DNA of 21,772 nt from Bacillota bacterium (GTDB lineage Bacteria > Bacillota > Clostridia > Christensenellales > Aristaeellaceae), in NCBI GenBank assembly GCA_023421395.1, contig JAEZTL010000013.1, positions 1-21,772 on the forward strand. The letters are read 5' to 3'. Of this stretch, positions 5,562-13,873 are shown one piece after another. The first letter of the stretch is position 1. Each line of letters begins with the position of its first letter. The notes beneath the pieces were generated by a model. It ran no database searches and had not been told where the DNA came from. It saw only the letters and a program-made list of their open reading frames with translations. The translations under genes and the position numbers were made by a program.

Positions 5562-6680
5562 ATGGCCAGAACGGTCAAACCGCGCATTGGACAAAAAAAG
5601 AAAAAAGGCGGCCGCTGGGGTCGCATCGCCTTTGGCGCTCTCGTGCTGGCGGCGGTGCTGGCGTTGCTTTTCTTTCTGGTGATGCGCGAGCCGGGCCGCG
5701 TGTCCATCGCGGAGAACGCGGTGGGGTCGCTGTTCTCGCCAGTGGTCAACGCGATGGATACCGCCACCACCTACCTAAGGGATGTAGCCTTGGGCGTTCG
5801 GGACTATTTCAAGATGGGTCAGGATCTGGAGGACGCGCGCCGCCAGATCACCGACCTGAAGCTTCAGATCGTGGGGCTTCAGGAGGAAGCCATTGAAAAC
5901 GACCGGCTCAAGAGCCTTCTGAGCGCCAAGGAGAGCGCCTCCGGTGAGGATTCGCTCTACGCGAAAGTGATCGGCCGCAACCCCGGCGTGTGGTTTGACA
6001 CCTTCACCATCAATGTGGGTACGACCAGCGGTATTCAGCAGAACATGGCCGTCGTCACCGGCGACGGATTGGCGGGCCGCGTGTATGAGGTGGGCGCAAA
6101 CTACGCCAAGGTTCTGAGCCTGATCGATTCCCGCTCAGCCGTCGCCTGCCTGATCGAGCGCACCCGCGACAACGGCGTCATGCGCGGCAAGGTCGAGACC
6201 TATTCCGACACTCCGGAGTGCAACATGTACTATCTGCCCGCGGTTTCTGATGTGGCTCCGGGAGACGTGGTGCTGACCTCCGGCGTCGATACGCTGTTTC
6301 CCAAGGGCATCAAGGTGGGCACGGTGACGGCGGTATCCCGCGAGCAGGACAGCTCGGAGCGCTACATCGTGGTCATGCCGTCGGTGGACTTCCAGCACAT
6401 TGAGGAAGTGCTGGTGCTGCGCACGGTGATCGAGAGCATTCCCGAGGAGCTGCCGGTCCTTCCCACGCCGTCGCCCAGGCCCACGCCGGCGCCTACGCCG
6501 TCGGCGGAGCCCACCGTGAACCCGGGCGCCACGGCCACGCTGCAGCCTGACGACGCGTTCTGGAACTGGCCCACCGCGATGCCCGGCGAGACGATCCCCG
6601 GCGAGAGCGGCCAGCCCGAGGCATCGCCTGATGCCGCCGCCCCAGCCGATTCACTGCCCGAGGACGCTTGGGCCAACTGA
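5562..6680 (+). CDS. mreC: rod-shape protein MreC
   Basis: A 372-residue single-pass membrane protein that links MreB/MreD to PBP2 and activates it outside the membrane. In order: a basic cytoplasmic N-terminus (RIGQKKKKGGRWGR), one membrane helix at about 22-41, a coiled coil at about 84-120, and the beta-rich core with YAKVIGRNPGVWFDTFTINVG and the GDVVLTSG motif. The last 80 residues (about 293-372) form a Pro/Thr/Ala/Glu-rich tail that would lie in the wall zone; many MreCs end near the core instead. ATG 5562 has AGGGAG about 10 nt upstream. It is followed 16 nt later by mreD. Confidence 0.95.
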   Translation: MARTVKPRIGQKKKKGGRWGRIAFGALVLAAVLALLFFLVMREPGRVSIAENAVGSLFSPVVNAMDTATTYLRDVALGVRDYFKMGQDLEDARRQITDLKLQIVGLQEEAIENDRLKSLLSAKESASGEDSLYAKVIGRNPGVWFDTFTINVGTTSGIQQNMAVVTGDGLAGRVYEVGANYAKVLSLIDSRSAVACLIERTRDNGVMRGKVETYSDTPECNMYYLPAVSDVAPGDVVLTSGVDTLFPKGIKVGTVTAVSREQDSSERYIVVMPSVDFQHIEEVLVLRTVIESIPEELPVLPTPSPRPTPAPTPSAEPTVNPGATATLQPDDAFWNWPTAMPGETIPGESGQPEASPDAAAPADSLPEDAWAN

Positions 6681-6696
6681 CGCAGGAGGTACGCGC

Positions 6697-7188
6697 TTGC
6701 GAAGGTTTCTTCCGCTGATTCTACTGATTGTGTCCGTGCTGCTGGATCTGACGGTTCTTCCGGTTTTGATCCGCAGCCGGTACCTGCCGATGATGACCTT
6801 GATCACCGCCATCGAATTCGGCCTGCTTCTGGGCCGGACCCGCGGCTCGCTCTACGGCATGATCGGCGGGCTTTTGATCGACATCCTGACCGGCTATCCG
6901 ATGGGCCTGCGCACGGTGCTCTACATCGCGGCGGGCTACGTGTCTGGCGTGGCCGGACGAAGGTTCCAGCGTTACATCCTGACGCCGGTGGTCGCCCCGC
7001 TTTTTGCCATCGCCGGCTATGAGGCGGTTATGGGTGTTTACGCGGCGATGTCGGGCGTCTCCGCCTCCGGCGCGGACATTCAAGACGCGCTGATCCGGAT
7101 TGCGCTTCAGGTGGTGCTGATCCAGCCGCTGTACCTTCTGTATGACCGCATGCTCAAGCCCAGCTGGTCCCGCTGGGCCGGGCGTTGA
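6697..7188 (+). CDS. mreD: rod-shape protein MreD
   Basis: A 163-residue, very hydrophobic protein with about five membrane helices, which partners MreC in the elongation complex. Conserved-looking segments include the helix-1 start RRFLPLILLIV and GSLYGMIGGLLIDILTG, which matches the family's typical small-residue stretch with an Asp. The start is taken as TTG 6697 because GCAGGAGG lies 7 nt upstream; the frame stays open further 5' but that part overlaps the mreC tail and has no ribosome binding site. Identification rests on the MreD-like middle segment, the size and the position between mreC and the PBP2 gene. Confidence 0.92.
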   Translation: MRRFLPLILLIVSVLLDLTVLPVLIRSRYLPMMTLITAIEFGLLLGRTRGSLYGMIGGLLIDILTGYPMGLRTVLYIAAGYVSGVAGRRFQRYILTPVVAPLFAIAGYEAVMGVYAAMSGVSASGADIQDALIRIALQVVLIQPLYLLYDRMLKPSWSRWAGR

Positions 7189-7210
7189 CCCCTGAAAGGG
7201 AGGGATTTCC

Positions 7211-9673
7211 ACGAAACCATCCATTGGCCGTTATGTGGGAAGCATCGTGCTTCTTCTGCTGGTGTTCGCGGCCGTATTCTTCAAGATGTACGACCTGCTG
7301 GTGGCCAGCGGCGCTGAGTACGCCCAGCAGGCTGCCAGCAAGACCAACCGCTCCATTACCCTCACCGGCATGCGCGGCACCATCTACGACGCCGACATGA
7401 CGCCGCTGGCTTACGACAAGCGATCCTACAACGTGCAGTTCTACCGGGACCCGACCCTCTCCTCGGATTCCGACCGCGCGGAGTATACCCGCGCCATCCT
7501 CGACGCAATCCGCTTGATCGAGTCTAACGGCAAACAAACCATCACCGGCTTCTGGTTGGAAAAGGGCGCGGACGGCGTCTGGCACTTCAACGGCGGCAGC
7601 GACAGCCCCACCGTCGAGGCCAAGCGGGAAGAGCAGTGGCGCGCCAACTTCTACCTGACCGGCGTGCCGGAGGAGCAGCTCTTTGACAGGCTTTGCCAGA
7701 ACTACTCCATTCCCGACACCCTGACAGACGAGGAAAAGATCAAGGTACTGACGGTGTGGCAGCAATCGCGCATGTACAACTACCTGTCGCAGCCGGTAAC
7801 CATCGCCTACAACGTGGACTTTGAAACCGTTTCGGAGATCGAAGTGCGCGCAAACGACCTGCCCGGCATCACCATCGCCGAGGGCTCCACCCGCGTTTAC
7901 CCCAAGAAGTCGCTGGCAGCCCACACCATCGGCTACATCTCCAAGATCTCCGGCGACAGCGCCATGGAAGCCTACAAGGAGAAGGGCTACGCCACTGACG
8001 CGATGGTGGGCCAGACCGGCATCGAGTACTCCATGGAGGATCAGCTGACACCCTACATCGCTTACCGGCAGGGGAAGCGGGTGGTGGAGGTCAACAACCG
8101 CGGCAAGATCATCCGCGAAATTTCCTACCAGGCGCCGCTGGACGGGAACGACGTGTACCTGACCATCGATACGCAGCTTCAGGCGGTCATGGAGCAGAAC
8201 CTGGAGAAGAACATCAACTATATCCGCGCCGAGCAGGATGCGCTGATCAAGTCGGGCGCCTGGCGCGCCAACAACCGGACCGAACTGCGCAAATACGCCG
8301 CCGAGGGCAAAGAAATTCAGACCGCGCAGACCGGCGCGATGATCGCCATCGATCCCCACACCGGCCGGGTGCTGGCCATGGCCAGCTACCCCAGCTTTGA
8401 CCTTTCGATGTTCTCCGAGGGCGTTGATTCCGCCGTGTGGAACGAGCTGGTCGGAGACAGCCGGAACCCGCTTTACAACCGCGTCGTATCCGCACGCGAT
8501 ACGCCGGGCTCGATCTTCAAGCTCGTCACCGCGCTGGGCGGGCTGATGGAAGGAGCCATCACGCTCGACACGGTGATCACCGACAGGGGCGCCTTTACGA
8601 AGACCGACGCCGTCCACCCGCCCAGATGCTGGATTTCCCCCGGTGAGCGCTATAAACACGCCAACCAGACGGTGGTCGAGGGCTTGAAGAACAGCTGTAA
8701 CTACTTCTTCTTCACCGTCGGCTACGATATGGGCTCTGAGAAGCTGACCAAATGGGCCGCGCTTCTGGGCCTGACCAGCCGAACCGGCATCGAGGTGCCC
8801 AACGAGTCCACCAGCTTCGTGGGCAACCAGCAGATGCTCTACGACTCCGACCGCGCCATTGACAAGCAGTACACCTCCAAGCCCATCTACTCCGCCTTTA
8901 TGATCAAAAAGGCGCTGACGCGCATTGGTGAGGATCGGGGGATCGAGTACGACGAGGAGCGCATGGATCAGGTGGCCAAAAAGTTGCTGGACGTGGTCAA
9001 CACCGACGGCCTCAAGGACACATGGCCCAAGAAGATCCAGCAGATCCTGCTGGAGGACATGAACCTGCCCAGCCGGTACATTTCCAACAACTTCCTGGTC
9101 AACGAATTCTACTATTATATCAACGATCTGCGCTGGACGAGCAACGAAACCATCATGGCGGCCATCGGCCAGTCCATCACACAGGTGACGCCGGTGGCGG
9201 TTGCCCGGTATGTGGCGGCCATCTGCAACGGCGGCACCGTCTACGACGTACACGTTCTGGATAAGGTAGTTTCTCCCAGCGGCAGCGTGATTCTGGAAAA
9301 GGAGCCGACCGTGGTCAACCACATCTCCGGCGCGAAGAGCTATATCGAGGCCATCCAGCGAGGCATGCAGGAGGTGACCTCGGTCGAGAACGACGGCACC
9401 GCCGCCAGCTATTTCTCGAAATCCCGCTACAACATTGCCGCCAAGACCGGAACGGCTCAGAGGACCAACCTGGACGTGGAGAACAACTCCTGGCTGGTCG
9501 CCTACGGCGACTACAAGAGCGACCCGCAGATCGTGGTCGTCAGCTACATTCAGAACGGTTACGCCGGCGCGAAGTCGGCCAACGGCGTCATCAAGGTCAT
9601 TGAGTATTACCTGGACAGCCTGAAAAAGAGCGACACGGCCACCGTCTCTCAGACGGATCACCTGGCTGAGTGA
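7211..9673 (+). CDS. mrdA: penicillin-binding protein 2, class B transpeptidase
   Basis: An about 820-residue elongation transpeptidase that cross-links peptidoglycan outside the membrane. In order: short cytoplasmic N-terminus, membrane helix (SIVLLLLVFAAVFF), dimerisation/pedestal domain, then the penicillin-binding domain with SIFK (Ser434), SCN (Ser495) and KTGTAQ (Lys745), counting from position 7211. All three active-site motifs are intact. About 124 residues (528-651) separate TGI from IGQS, where Escherichia coli PBP2 has roughly 37, so a long insertion is present; long forms occur in Clostridia. The start is unusual: GGGAGGG at 7198-7204 sits 6 nt before ACG (7211), while the first standard codon, GTG 7235, has no ribosome binding site and begins within the membrane anchor. 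Confidence 0.93.
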   Translation, partial: TKPSIGRYVGSIVLLLLVFAAVFFKMYDLLVASGAEYAQQAASKTNRSITLTGMRGTIYDADMTPLAYDKRSYNVQFYRDPTLSSDSDRAEYTRAILDAIRLIESNGKQTITGFWLEKGADGVWHFNGGSDSPTVEAKREEQWRANFYLTGVPEEQLFDRLCQNYSIPDTLTDEEKIKVLTVWQQSRMYNYLSQPVTIAYNVDFETVSEIEVRANDLPGITIAEGSTRVYPKKSLAAHTIGYISKISGDSAMEAYKEKGYATDAMVGQTGIEYSMEDQLTPYIAYRQGKRVVEVNNRGKIIREISYQAPLDGNDVYLTIDTQLQAVMEQNLEKNINYIRAEQDALIKSGAWRANNRTELRKYAAEGKEIQTAQTGAMIAIDPHTGRVLAMASYPSFDLSMFSEGVDSAVWNELVGDSRNPLYNRVVSARDTPGSIFKLVTALGGLMEGAITLDTVITDRGAFTKTDAVHPPRCWISPGERYKHANQTVVEGLKNSCNYFFFTVGYDMGSEKLTKWAALLGLTSRTGIEVPNESTSFVGNQQMLYDSDRAIDKQYTSKPIYSAFMIKKALTRIGEDRGIEYDEERMDQVAKKLLDVVNTDGLKDTWPKKIQQILLEDMNLPSRYISNNFLVNEFYYYINDLRWTSNETIMAAIGQSITQVTPVAVARYVAAICNGGTVYDVHVLDKVVSPSGSVILEKEPTVVNHISGAKSYIEAIQRGMQEVTSVENDGTAASYFSKSRYNIAAKTGTAQRTNLDVENNSWLVAYGDYKSDPQIVVVSYIQNGYAGAKSANGVIKVIEYYLDSLKKSDTATVSQTDHLAE

Positions 9674-9683
9674 TGGAGGCGGG

Positions 9684-10460
9684 ATGGGACAGTCGCTTGT
9701 GATCACGTCCGGCAAGGGCGGCAGCGGAAAGTCCACCGTCGCGGTCAACCTCGGCGCGGCCCTGGCCGCGGAGGGCAGGACCGTGGCGCTGGTGGACATG
9801 GACATGGGCATGCGCTCGCTGGACATACTTTGCGGGCTCGAAAACCGCATCGTCTACGATCTGGCGGACGTGGCGGACGGCATCTGCCGCGTCAAGCAGG
9901 CGATCGTGAAGCATCCGTCGGTGCCCAACCTTTCACTGATCAGCGCGGCGCAGACCCGAGGCAGTGACGCCCTTTCAACCGTCCGTTCGCGCGAGCTGAT
10001 GGACGAACTGAAGCAGCGCTTCGACTGGGTGCTGATCGACAGCCCCGCCGGTGTGGGCCGTGGCTTTCGCAACGCCGCGGCTGGCGCGGATCAGGCGCTG
10101 ATTGTGACGCAAGCGGACCCTGTGTCCATGCGGGACGCCGAGCGCGTCGCGGGGTTGCTTGAGCGGTGCGACATTTTGCGGCCGTTCGTCGCATTCAACC
10201 GCGTCCGATGCGCGGGCCGTGCCGGCGTCCGGCTGGCCGAGGAGCGCGCGGAGCGGCTCAGCCTGCCGCTCGTCGCCGTGATCCCGGAGGACGCCATGGT
10301 TCCCGGCGCGGCGCCGGAAAAGCCCGTTTCGCTGGGGGGATCCCCGGCGGGTCGGGCGGTTCGAGAACTTGCTCGCCGGCTCATGGGCGAGGACCTGCCG
10401 ATCGGGCCGATCCGGCGCGAACGGCTGATCAAACGCATAGCGAGGGCGATTAGACAATGA
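9684..10460 (+). CDS. minD: MinD-like septum-site ATPase
   Basis: A 258-residue deviant Walker A ATPase of the ParA/MinD family, which in known systems cycles on the membrane and recruits MinC to block division away from midcell. Seen features: KGGSGKST (11-18) with the signature Lys11, VDMDMG (37-42), DSPAGVGRGFRNA, and an amphipathic C-terminal membrane anchor RRERLIKRIARAIRQ. ATG 9684 follows GGAGG closely. Odd points are Ser14 in place of the usual Val of KGGVGKT, and the absence of minC and minE nearby; the gene sits between PBP2 and RodA genes instead. It overlaps rodA by 4 nt. It could be a MinD working with a MinC elsewhere, or a MinD relative serving elongation. Confidence 0.88.
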   Translation: MGQSLVITSGKGGSGKSTVAVNLGAALAAEGRTVALVDMDMGMRSLDILCGLENRIVYDLADVADGICRVKQAIVKHPSVPNLSLISAAQTRGSDALSTVRSRELMDELKQRFDWVLIDSPAGVGRGFRNAAAGADQALIVTQADPVSMRDAERVAGLLERCDILRPFVAFNRVRCAGRAGVRLAEERAERLSLPLVAVIPEDAMVPGAAPEKPVSLGGSPAGRAVRELARRLMGEDLPIGPIRRERLIKRIARAIRQ

Positions 10461-11743
10461 CGGCAAGAGGGATTACCGAAAGGGCGAAGGGTGCGCGGCC
10501 GGCGGCCGAGCACCGGCGCTTCAAGCACATTACAAAGCTCATACAGGCCAACCGGTTCAACACGCATATGATGCGTTCGTTCGATTGGGGTTTTTTCCTG
10601 CTGGTGATGGCCATCGCGCTTTTTGGCGTGGTGTGCATCTTCAGCGCCACCGCCACCCCGACGGAGACGCAGCCCACGTCGCTGATGGAGATGCTGTCCA
10701 CCCAGCCCTTTACCTACGCCAGACTGCAGATTCTCTGGATCATGGCGGGCCTGGTGCTGATGGCGTCCATGGTCTACCTGGATTACGAGTACCTGTCTCA
10801 GTGGGCCAACCTGATCTACTGGGCGAACATCGCGCTGCTGTTCGTCGTGCTGTTTATGGAGCGCGGCCGCGGCAACATGGCGGGCTGGTTCCGCTGGGGT
10901 ACCGACGCAAACCGCACCATGCAACCCTCCGAATTTGGGAAACTGGCCATCATCATCTCCATGGCCAAGCTCTTCGCCGGGCGGCAAAAGCCCATCACCA
11001 CCGTGGCGGAACTGGTGCCGGTGCTCGTTTACGTGGGCCTTCCGCTTGTATTGATCGTAGCGCAGCCGGATGTGGGTACGGCGCTCGTGTACATCGTCAT
11101 CTTCGCGGTGATGCTGTTTGCCTCCGGCACGAACTATAAGCTGATCATCGGCATGATCTGCATCGCGGTTCTGCTGCTGGTTCCGGTCTGGTATTTCATG
11201 AACACCGCCGAGGGCAACTTCCGCACCAACCGCATCCTCGTGTGGCTCGATCCGACGCTGGACACCTCCGGCGCCGGCATGCAGATGGCCAACGCCCGCA
11301 TCGCGCTGGGTTCCGGCGGCATGTACGGCAAGGGGCTGTTCTCGGTGGGCAGCTTCGCTTCGCTGAACTACATCCCCGACGATCACACCGACTTCATCTT
11401 CGCCATCGTGGGCGAAACCTTCGGCTTTATCGGCTCCGTAGCGATCGTCGGGGCGCTGGTTCTGATGCTGGTGCGCATGGTGGTCATGAGCATGCATGCG
11501 GCGGACGCCTTCGGCGCTTATGTGATTCTGGGCGTGATGGCCATGATGGCGTTTCACATTATCGAAAACATCGGCATGGTGGTGGGGCTTCTGCCGGTCA
11601 CGGGCATTCCGCTGCCTTTCATCAGCTACGGAGGCTCGAACCTCCTGACAAACATGGCGGGATTGGGCATCGTGCTGGGCATTGCAATGCGTTCGAAGGA
11701 CCGCACCCGCGTCGTGCGCCCGCGCCAGACGGCGAGGCTATAA
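10457..11743 (+). CDS. rodA: SEDS-family peptidoglycan polymerase RodA
   Basis: A 428-residue polytopic membrane protein of the RodA/FtsW/SpoVE family, which polymerises lipid II glycan strands with PBP2. It shows MQPSEFGKLA, the QPDVGTALV block, VWLDPTLD with the conserved catalytic-type Asp, GSGGMYGKGLFSVGS, and the C-terminal LPVTGIPLPFISYGGSNLL signature. About ten helices can be drawn. The start ATG 10457 overlaps the minD stop (ATGA) and gives a basic cytoplasmic extension of about 40 residues before helix 1 (DWGFFLLVMAIALFG); ATG 10568 would remove most of it but has no ribosome binding site. Assignment to RodA over FtsW is from its placement with mreBCD and PBP2. Confidence 0.93.
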   Translation: MTARGITERAKGARPAAEHRRFKHITKLIQANRFNTHMMRSFDWGFFLLVMAIALFGVVCIFSATATPTETQPTSLMEMLSTQPFTYARLQILWIMAGLVLMASMVYLDYEYLSQWANLIYWANIALLFVVLFMERGRGNMAGWFRWGTDANRTMQPSEFGKLAIIISMAKLFAGRQKPITTVAELVPVLVYVGLPLVLIVAQPDVGTALVYIVIFAVMLFASGTNYKLIIGMICIAVLLLVPVWYFMNTAEGNFRTNRILVWLDPTLDTSGAGMQMANARIALGSGGMYGKGLFSVGSFASLNYIPDDHTDFIFAIVGETFGFIGSVAIVGALVLMLVRMVVMSMHAADAFGAYVILGVMAMMAFHIIENIGMVVGLLPVTGIPLPFISYGGSNLLTNMAGLGIVLGIAMRSKDRTRVVRPRQTARL

Positions 11744-11852
11744 CGCCGCCGGTGCGCTGCCCGGGCCGGATCGACGGCAAGTTTTCGCTTTAATTCGGTG
11801 CCGTGATAAATCGGCGGGGCCTCAAAGCCGCGCCGGTGGGGGAGGGAATTGA
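11744..11852 (+). other. short gap between rodA and the kinase gene
   Basis: This 109-nt gap marks a likely operon boundary, but I see neither a clear terminator nor a convincing promoter. ACGGCA (11774-11779) and TGCCGT (11799-11804) can pair across a 19-nt loop. GATAAA (11805-11810) with TTTTCG 17 nt before it is the best, weak, promoter match. Confidence 0.4.
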
Positions 11853-12779
11853 TTGATTACCGCGGTGGGACTGAACCTTTCGATTGACCGCACCATTGAG
11901 ATCGCACGCCTCGTGCCGTATGGCACGAACCGCGCGCTTTCTACCCGCATCGACGCCGGCGGCAAGGCGGTAAACGTGGCGCTGATGGCGTCGAGGTTGG
12001 GCGCGAAGGCATCTGTCACAGGCATCATGCGGGAAAAGGACGCGGATTTCTTCGGAACGGCGCTGCGCGGGGGCGGCGTCGAGGCGGATTTTCTGGTGCT
12101 GCCCGGCTCCATGCGCGTCAATGTCAAAGTGCTTGATCGGGAAGCCGGGGCCGTGACCGAGTTCAACGAGGCAGGCGCTCCGGTGACGGCGGAGGATCTG
12201 GAAGCCCTTCTCTCTCGGGTTCGCCTTCATGCGGCGAAGGGTGGCTGGATGATTCTGACAGGCTCTCTTCCACCAGGATGCCCGAAGGACTATTATCGCT
12301 TGCTGATCCTGGCGGCGAAGGGTTGCCGCGTCGCCTTGGACGCCGACGGCGAAGCGCTTAAGCAGGCGCTGGACGCGGGGGCGGCGCTTGTCAAGCCCAA
12401 CCGGCGGGAGCTCGAAGGGTTGACCGGGCGGACGCTTGCCTCGATCGGGGATGTGCGCCGCGCCGCGCTGGAGCTCATCGACCGGGGCGTGGAGACCGCG
12501 GTGGTATCGCTGGGCGGCGAGGGCGCATTGGCGGTCCGCCGGGGGGAGTGCCTGTTCGCGCCGCCGCCGGACGTGCCGGTTCGGTCTACGGTAGGCGCGG
12601 GCGACGCGATGGTGGCCGGCGCCGTGGTGGCTCTCGAGGCGGGGGAAGAACTGGAAGCCATGCTTCGGGCGGGCGTCGCGGCGGCGGGCGCCGCAGTGGC
12701 CACAGAGGGGACGCAGGCGGCACCGCTGGAGGCGTATCAGCATATATATAAAACCATATCAATTCAGAAGGTGATGTAG
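11853..12779 (+). CDS. PfkB-family sugar-phosphate kinase (1-phosphofructokinase-like)
   Basis: A 308-residue ribokinase-superfamily kinase of the FruK/LacC branch, which phosphorylates fructose 1-phosphate, tagatose 6-phosphate or a similar sugar phosphate using ATP. It has the N-terminal LNLSIDRT, the first signature DAGGKAVNVA (34-43), ILTGSLPPG, KPNRRELEGLTG, and the second signature STVGAGDAMVAGA with catalytic Asp251. Start is TTG 11853, with GGGGGAGGG about 7 nt upstream. Its TAG stop touches the ATG of homoserine dehydrogenase, so the two are surely co-translated. No fructose PTS gene or regulator is near, so the substrate is uncertain and a tie to aspartate-family metabolism is possible but unproven. 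Confidence 0.88.
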   Translation: MITAVGLNLSIDRTIEIARLVPYGTNRALSTRIDAGGKAVNVALMASRLGAKASVTGIMREKDADFFGTALRGGGVEADFLVLPGSMRVNVKVLDREAGAVTEFNEAGAPVTAEDLEALLSRVRLHAAKGGWMILTGSLPPGCPKDYYRLLILAAKGCRVALDADGEALKQALDAGAALVKPNRRELEGLTGRTLASIGDVRRAALELIDRGVETAVVSLGGEGALAVRRGECLFAPPPDVPVRSTVGAGDAMVAGAVVALEAGEELEAMLRAGVAAAGAAVATEGTQAAPLEAYQHIYKTISIQKVM

Positions 12780-13829
12780 ATGACGGGCGTTGCGATCATG
12801 GGTTGTGGCACGGTAGGTTCGGGCGCAATGAAAATGCTGACGGAGAACGCGCGGGAAATTTCACGCGCGGCAGGGCGTGATGTCGCGCTGACGCACGTGC
12901 TGGACGTGAGGCCTGTGGCGGCGCCCGAGGGCGTCCGGCAGGTATCGTCGCTGGATGACGCGCTCCAAAGCGCGGATACGCGCATTTTTGTGGAGTCCAT
13001 CGGCGGGTGCGGCATCGCGTATGAGATGACCCGGCGCGCGCTGGCAGCGGGACGCCATGTGGTGACTTCCAACAAGGAATTGGTGGCGGAAAAGGGCGAT
13101 GAGTTGAATGCGCTGGCCGCGGAAAAGGGCGTCATGTATCGCTATGAAGCCTCGGTGGGCGGGGGTGTGCCGATTCTCCGGCCGCTGGGCACCTGCCTTT
13201 CCGGAAACCGCATCCTCAGCATCTCCGGCATCGTCAACGGCAGCACCAACTACCTTCTGACGCGAATGGAAAAGGCGGGCTTCAGTTTTTCGGCGGCGTT
13301 GGGCGAAGCCAAGGAACTGGGGTATGTGGAGGGCAACCCGGACGCGGATCTCGAAGGCTGGGACGCCCGGAGAAAGCTGGCGATCCTGGCCAACACAGCC
13401 TTCGGCGCGAAATTTTCAGACGACAAGAAGATCCCCACCACCGGCATCAAGTCGGTGACCGAGGCGGATTTTGTTCGCGCCCACGAGATGGGCGGCACCA
13501 TCAAGCTCATCGCCCACGCGCATCGCCTCGGCGACGGCTGGACCGGATGGGTGTCCCCGGCGTTTTTGCCCGAAGGCCACATGCTGCATGGCGTGAATGA
13601 CGTTTTCAACGGCATTCTGGTGACCGGAGACTTTGTCGGTGACGTGATGTTCTACGGACGCGGCGCGGGTTCGCTGCCCACAGCCAGCGCCATTATCGGA
13701 GACATCATCGAAATCGCGCGGTCCGTCGATCAGCCGTTCCGCGCCGCGCCGTGGGCGTCAGTTCCGGCATTCGTGCCGGACGAGCCGCGCTACGCCTGGG
13801 CAGACACCTTCATCCGCGCGATGGTATAA
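12780..13829 (+). CDS. hom: homoserine dehydrogenase without ACT domain
   Basis: A 349-residue NAD(P)-dependent enzyme that reduces aspartate semialdehyde to homoserine, the branch away from lysine towards threonine and methionine. Seen: the nucleotide-binding MGCGTVGSGA at 7-16, VTSNKELVA, SVGGGVPILRPL, GIVNGSTNYLLT, and the catalytic block DLEGWDARRK with Asp190, Asp195 and Lys199. The C-terminal ACT domain found in forms of about 430 residues is absent, so feedback inhibition by threonine through that domain is not expected. ATG 12780 directly follows the kinase stop, with AAGGTGATG serving as ribosome binding site inside that gene. Confidence 0.94.
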   Translation: MTGVAIMGCGTVGSGAMKMLTENAREISRAAGRDVALTHVLDVRPVAAPEGVRQVSSLDDALQSADTRIFVESIGGCGIAYEMTRRALAAGRHVVTSNKELVAEKGDELNALAAEKGVMYRYEASVGGGVPILRPLGTCLSGNRILSISGIVNGSTNYLLTRMEKAGFSFSAALGEAKELGYVEGNPDADLEGWDARRKLAILANTAFGAKFSDDKKIPTTGIKSVTEADFVRAHEMGGTIKLIAHAHRLGDGWTGWVSPAFLPEGHMLHGVNDVFNGILVTGDFVGDVMFYGRGAGSLPTASAIIGDIIEIARSVDQPFRAAPWASVPAFVPDEPRYAWADTFIRAMV

Positions 13830-13873
13830 CGTTTCGTTCCCCCTCATAGGGATGCGGGGAGGGGGGACACGCC

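Noticed and set aside
7233..7235. ATG at 7233 as the PBP2 start
   Set aside because: It is in a different frame from the PBP2 coding sequence.
7154..9850. An 898-codon open frame on the minus strand
   Set aside because: It is exactly antisense to the PBP2 gene, whose active-site motifs are clear. Its product is His/Gly/Val-rich low-quality sequence typical of the mirror frame in GC-rich genes.
10568..10573. Internal ATG pair as the rodA start
   Set aside because: No ribosome binding site precedes it, while the upstream ATG overlaps the minD stop as ATGA.
10091..11557. A 488-codon minus-strand open frame
   Set aside because: Antisense to minD and rodA, very rich in His, Asp and Gln, with no ribosome binding site or motif.
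13830..13873. Hairpin between hom and the hydrolase-like gene as a terminator
   Set aside because: The CCCCC/GGGG pairing is short and no T tract follows; the G run is the next gene's ribosome binding site.
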